This document shows, piece after piece, positions 12,813 through 13,728 of a stretch of 13,728 nt of DNA (within the stretch, counting starts at the first letter, position 1; every line of letters starts with the position of its first letter). A program made the position numbers and the translations under genes. This stretch comes from Anaerolineaceae bacterium UBA6107. GTDB lineage: Bacteria; Chloroflexota; Anaerolineae; Anaerolineales; Anaerolineaceae. Under the pieces are notes generated by a model, which saw only the letters and a list, made by a program, of their open reading frames with translations, had not been told where the DNA came from and searched no databases. The stretch lies in contig DIWL01000073.1 in the NCBI GenBank assembly GCA_002428455.1, positions 1 through 13,728 of the forward strand, read 5' to 3'.

Positions 12813-13728
12813 GATGGATACCAGATCAAAAGAGAAACTCAGTTTTGATGTGATCGTGGTCGGTGCCGGCCTGGCCGGCGGAACCGCGGCAATAATGGCA
12901 GCCCGGGCAGGTTTGAGTGTGGCGCTCATAGAACGCGGGCAGGCACCGGGTGGCAAGAACTATTTTGGCGGCACCGTTTACACGCACGCCATGGAAGAGA
13001 TCTTCCCTGACTTTTGGAGCCGCACGCCACCCCTCGAGCGACCGGCAACCGAAGCCGGCTACTGGTTCCTCTCAAAAACAGGGTTAACCCGCATCATGGT
13101 GGGCGGTGGAGAGTTGGACCGCAAACCATCGGATGCCTACATCGCTATGATGGCCAAGTTCTGCAACTGGTGGATCGCCCAGGCGCAGGCGGAGGGTGTT
13201 TTCCTCATCCCCAAGACACTGGTGGTCGATTTTGTTCGTGACGGCAACGGACGCATCATCGGCGTACAAACCGACCGTCCGGAAGGCGAGATCTATGCGC
13301 CGGTAACCATCATCTGCGAGGGCGTGAACAACCTGCTCACCCAGAAGGCTGGCCTGATCGATCACGATCTGAAACCTGAAACAGTCGCCCTGGTGGTAAA
13401 GCAGTTGATCTCGCTGCCGACGGAGACGATCAATGCCCGCTTTGGCCTGCCGGATGCTGAGCACGGCCTGGCGGTCTCCGTGATGGGTGAGATCTCGCTG
13501 GGGCTGACCGGACTCGGCTTTATTTACACCTGCAAGGACAGCCTATCGCTTGGGATCGGCGTGGATCTTGACGTGCTGGATAATCATCATGTACGGCCTT
13601 ACGACCTGTTGCAGAATTTCCTCAAGCATCCGCAGATCGCCCCATTGGTGGCTGGCGGGCAGATGCTGGAATACGGCGGGCACCTGATTCCTGAAGGCGG
13701 CTATTCGCAGATGCCCAAACTCTACGGC
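12805..13728 (+). CDS. fixC: FixC-like flavoprotein:quinone oxidoreductase, N-terminal 308 residues
   Basis: A FAD-dependent membrane-associated oxidoreductase of the FixC/ETF-QO family that passes electrons between ETF and quinone. It starts at ATG 12805 with AGGAGG 6 bases upstream and overlaps the end of etfA by 8 bases. The FAD-binding Rossmann motif is FDVIVVGAGLAGGTAAIMAA (residues 14-33), with ALIERG at the end of the second strand. The family stretch PGGKNYFGGTVYTHAMEEIF follows. VTIICEGVNNLLTQKAGL (about residues 171-188) is the second FAD contact region. It is open to the window end; FixC proteins are usually about 430 residues, so roughly 120 are missing. A small fixX ferredoxin gene is expected just downstream but is not visible. 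Confidence 0.93.
   Translation, partial: MPEMDTRSKEKLSFDVIVVGAGLAGGTAAIMAARAGLSVALIERGQAPGGKNYFGGTVYTHAMEEIFPDFWSRTPPLERPATEAGYWFLSKTGLTRIMVGGGELDRKPSDAYIAMMAKFCNWWIAQAQAEGVFLIPKTLVVDFVRDGNGRIIGVQTDRPEGEIYAPVTIICEGVNNLLTQKAGLIDHDLKPETVALVVKQLISLPTETINARFGLPDAEHGLAVSVMGEISLGLTGLGFIYTCKDSLSLGIGVDLDVLDNHHVRPYDLLQNFLKHPQIAPLVAGGQMLEYGGHLIPEGGYSQMPKLYG

Noticed and set aside
11958..12956. Long minus-strand open frame opposite etfA and fixC (332 codons)
   Set aside because: It lies antisense to well-recognised ETF genes, its translation is rich in His, Arg and Asp with no family resemblance, and no ribosome site supports it. GC-rich third positions of the real genes explain it.

Overview
The window reads as ordinary chromosome of a bacterium, most likely a member of the Chloroflexota (Anaerolineae-like). 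This is inferred from protein style and gene mix: a Thermus-like glucose-type ABC binding lipoprotein with a long Ala/Pro/Glu/Thr linker, a lipid-anchored HtrA protease, a FixABC-type electron transfer flavoprotein cluster, and moderate GC. No 16S rRNA or other taxonomic marker is present. No tRNA, rRNA, CRISPR array, insertion sequence or phage gene was seen.

Layout. Bases 1-1878 (+) hold the 3' part of thrS and a small SAM methyltransferase, closed by a bidirectional terminator. Bases 1940-5154 (-) hold a three-gene CUT1 sugar uptake operon: binding lipoprotein, then two permeases, with a strong hairpin after the first gene and no ATPase gene. A divergent intergenic region follows, with a perfect 9-bp inverted repeat at the predicted start of the sugar transcript. 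Then comes an HtrA-like protease (+) and two single genes on the minus strand: a GlsB/YeaQ-type small membrane protein and an SRPBCC protein.

Bases 7974-10647 are the most interesting part: a metalloregulator-like island. An ArsR/SmtB repressor gene has a promoter that predicts a leaderless mRNA. It is followed by a CxxC thioredoxin-like miniprotein, an AhpD-like protein lacking one of the usual active-site cysteines, and, convergently, a large ArsP-type permease. The promoters of the thioredoxin-like gene and of the permease carry near-identical operators (ATATTC-N8-GAATAT, 18 of 22 bases shared) immediately downstream of their -10 boxes. The two outer transcription units therefore look like one regulon controlled by the local ArsR protein. 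A role in metalloid or organoarsenical export, or in thiol redox handling, is an inference.

Bases 10625-10920 have no gene but contain four consecutive short tandem duplications. Bases 10933-13728 (+) hold etfB, etfA and the start of fixC, translationally coupled by overlaps. They form a FixABC-type flavoprotein module whose fixC, and probably fixX, continue beyond the window.
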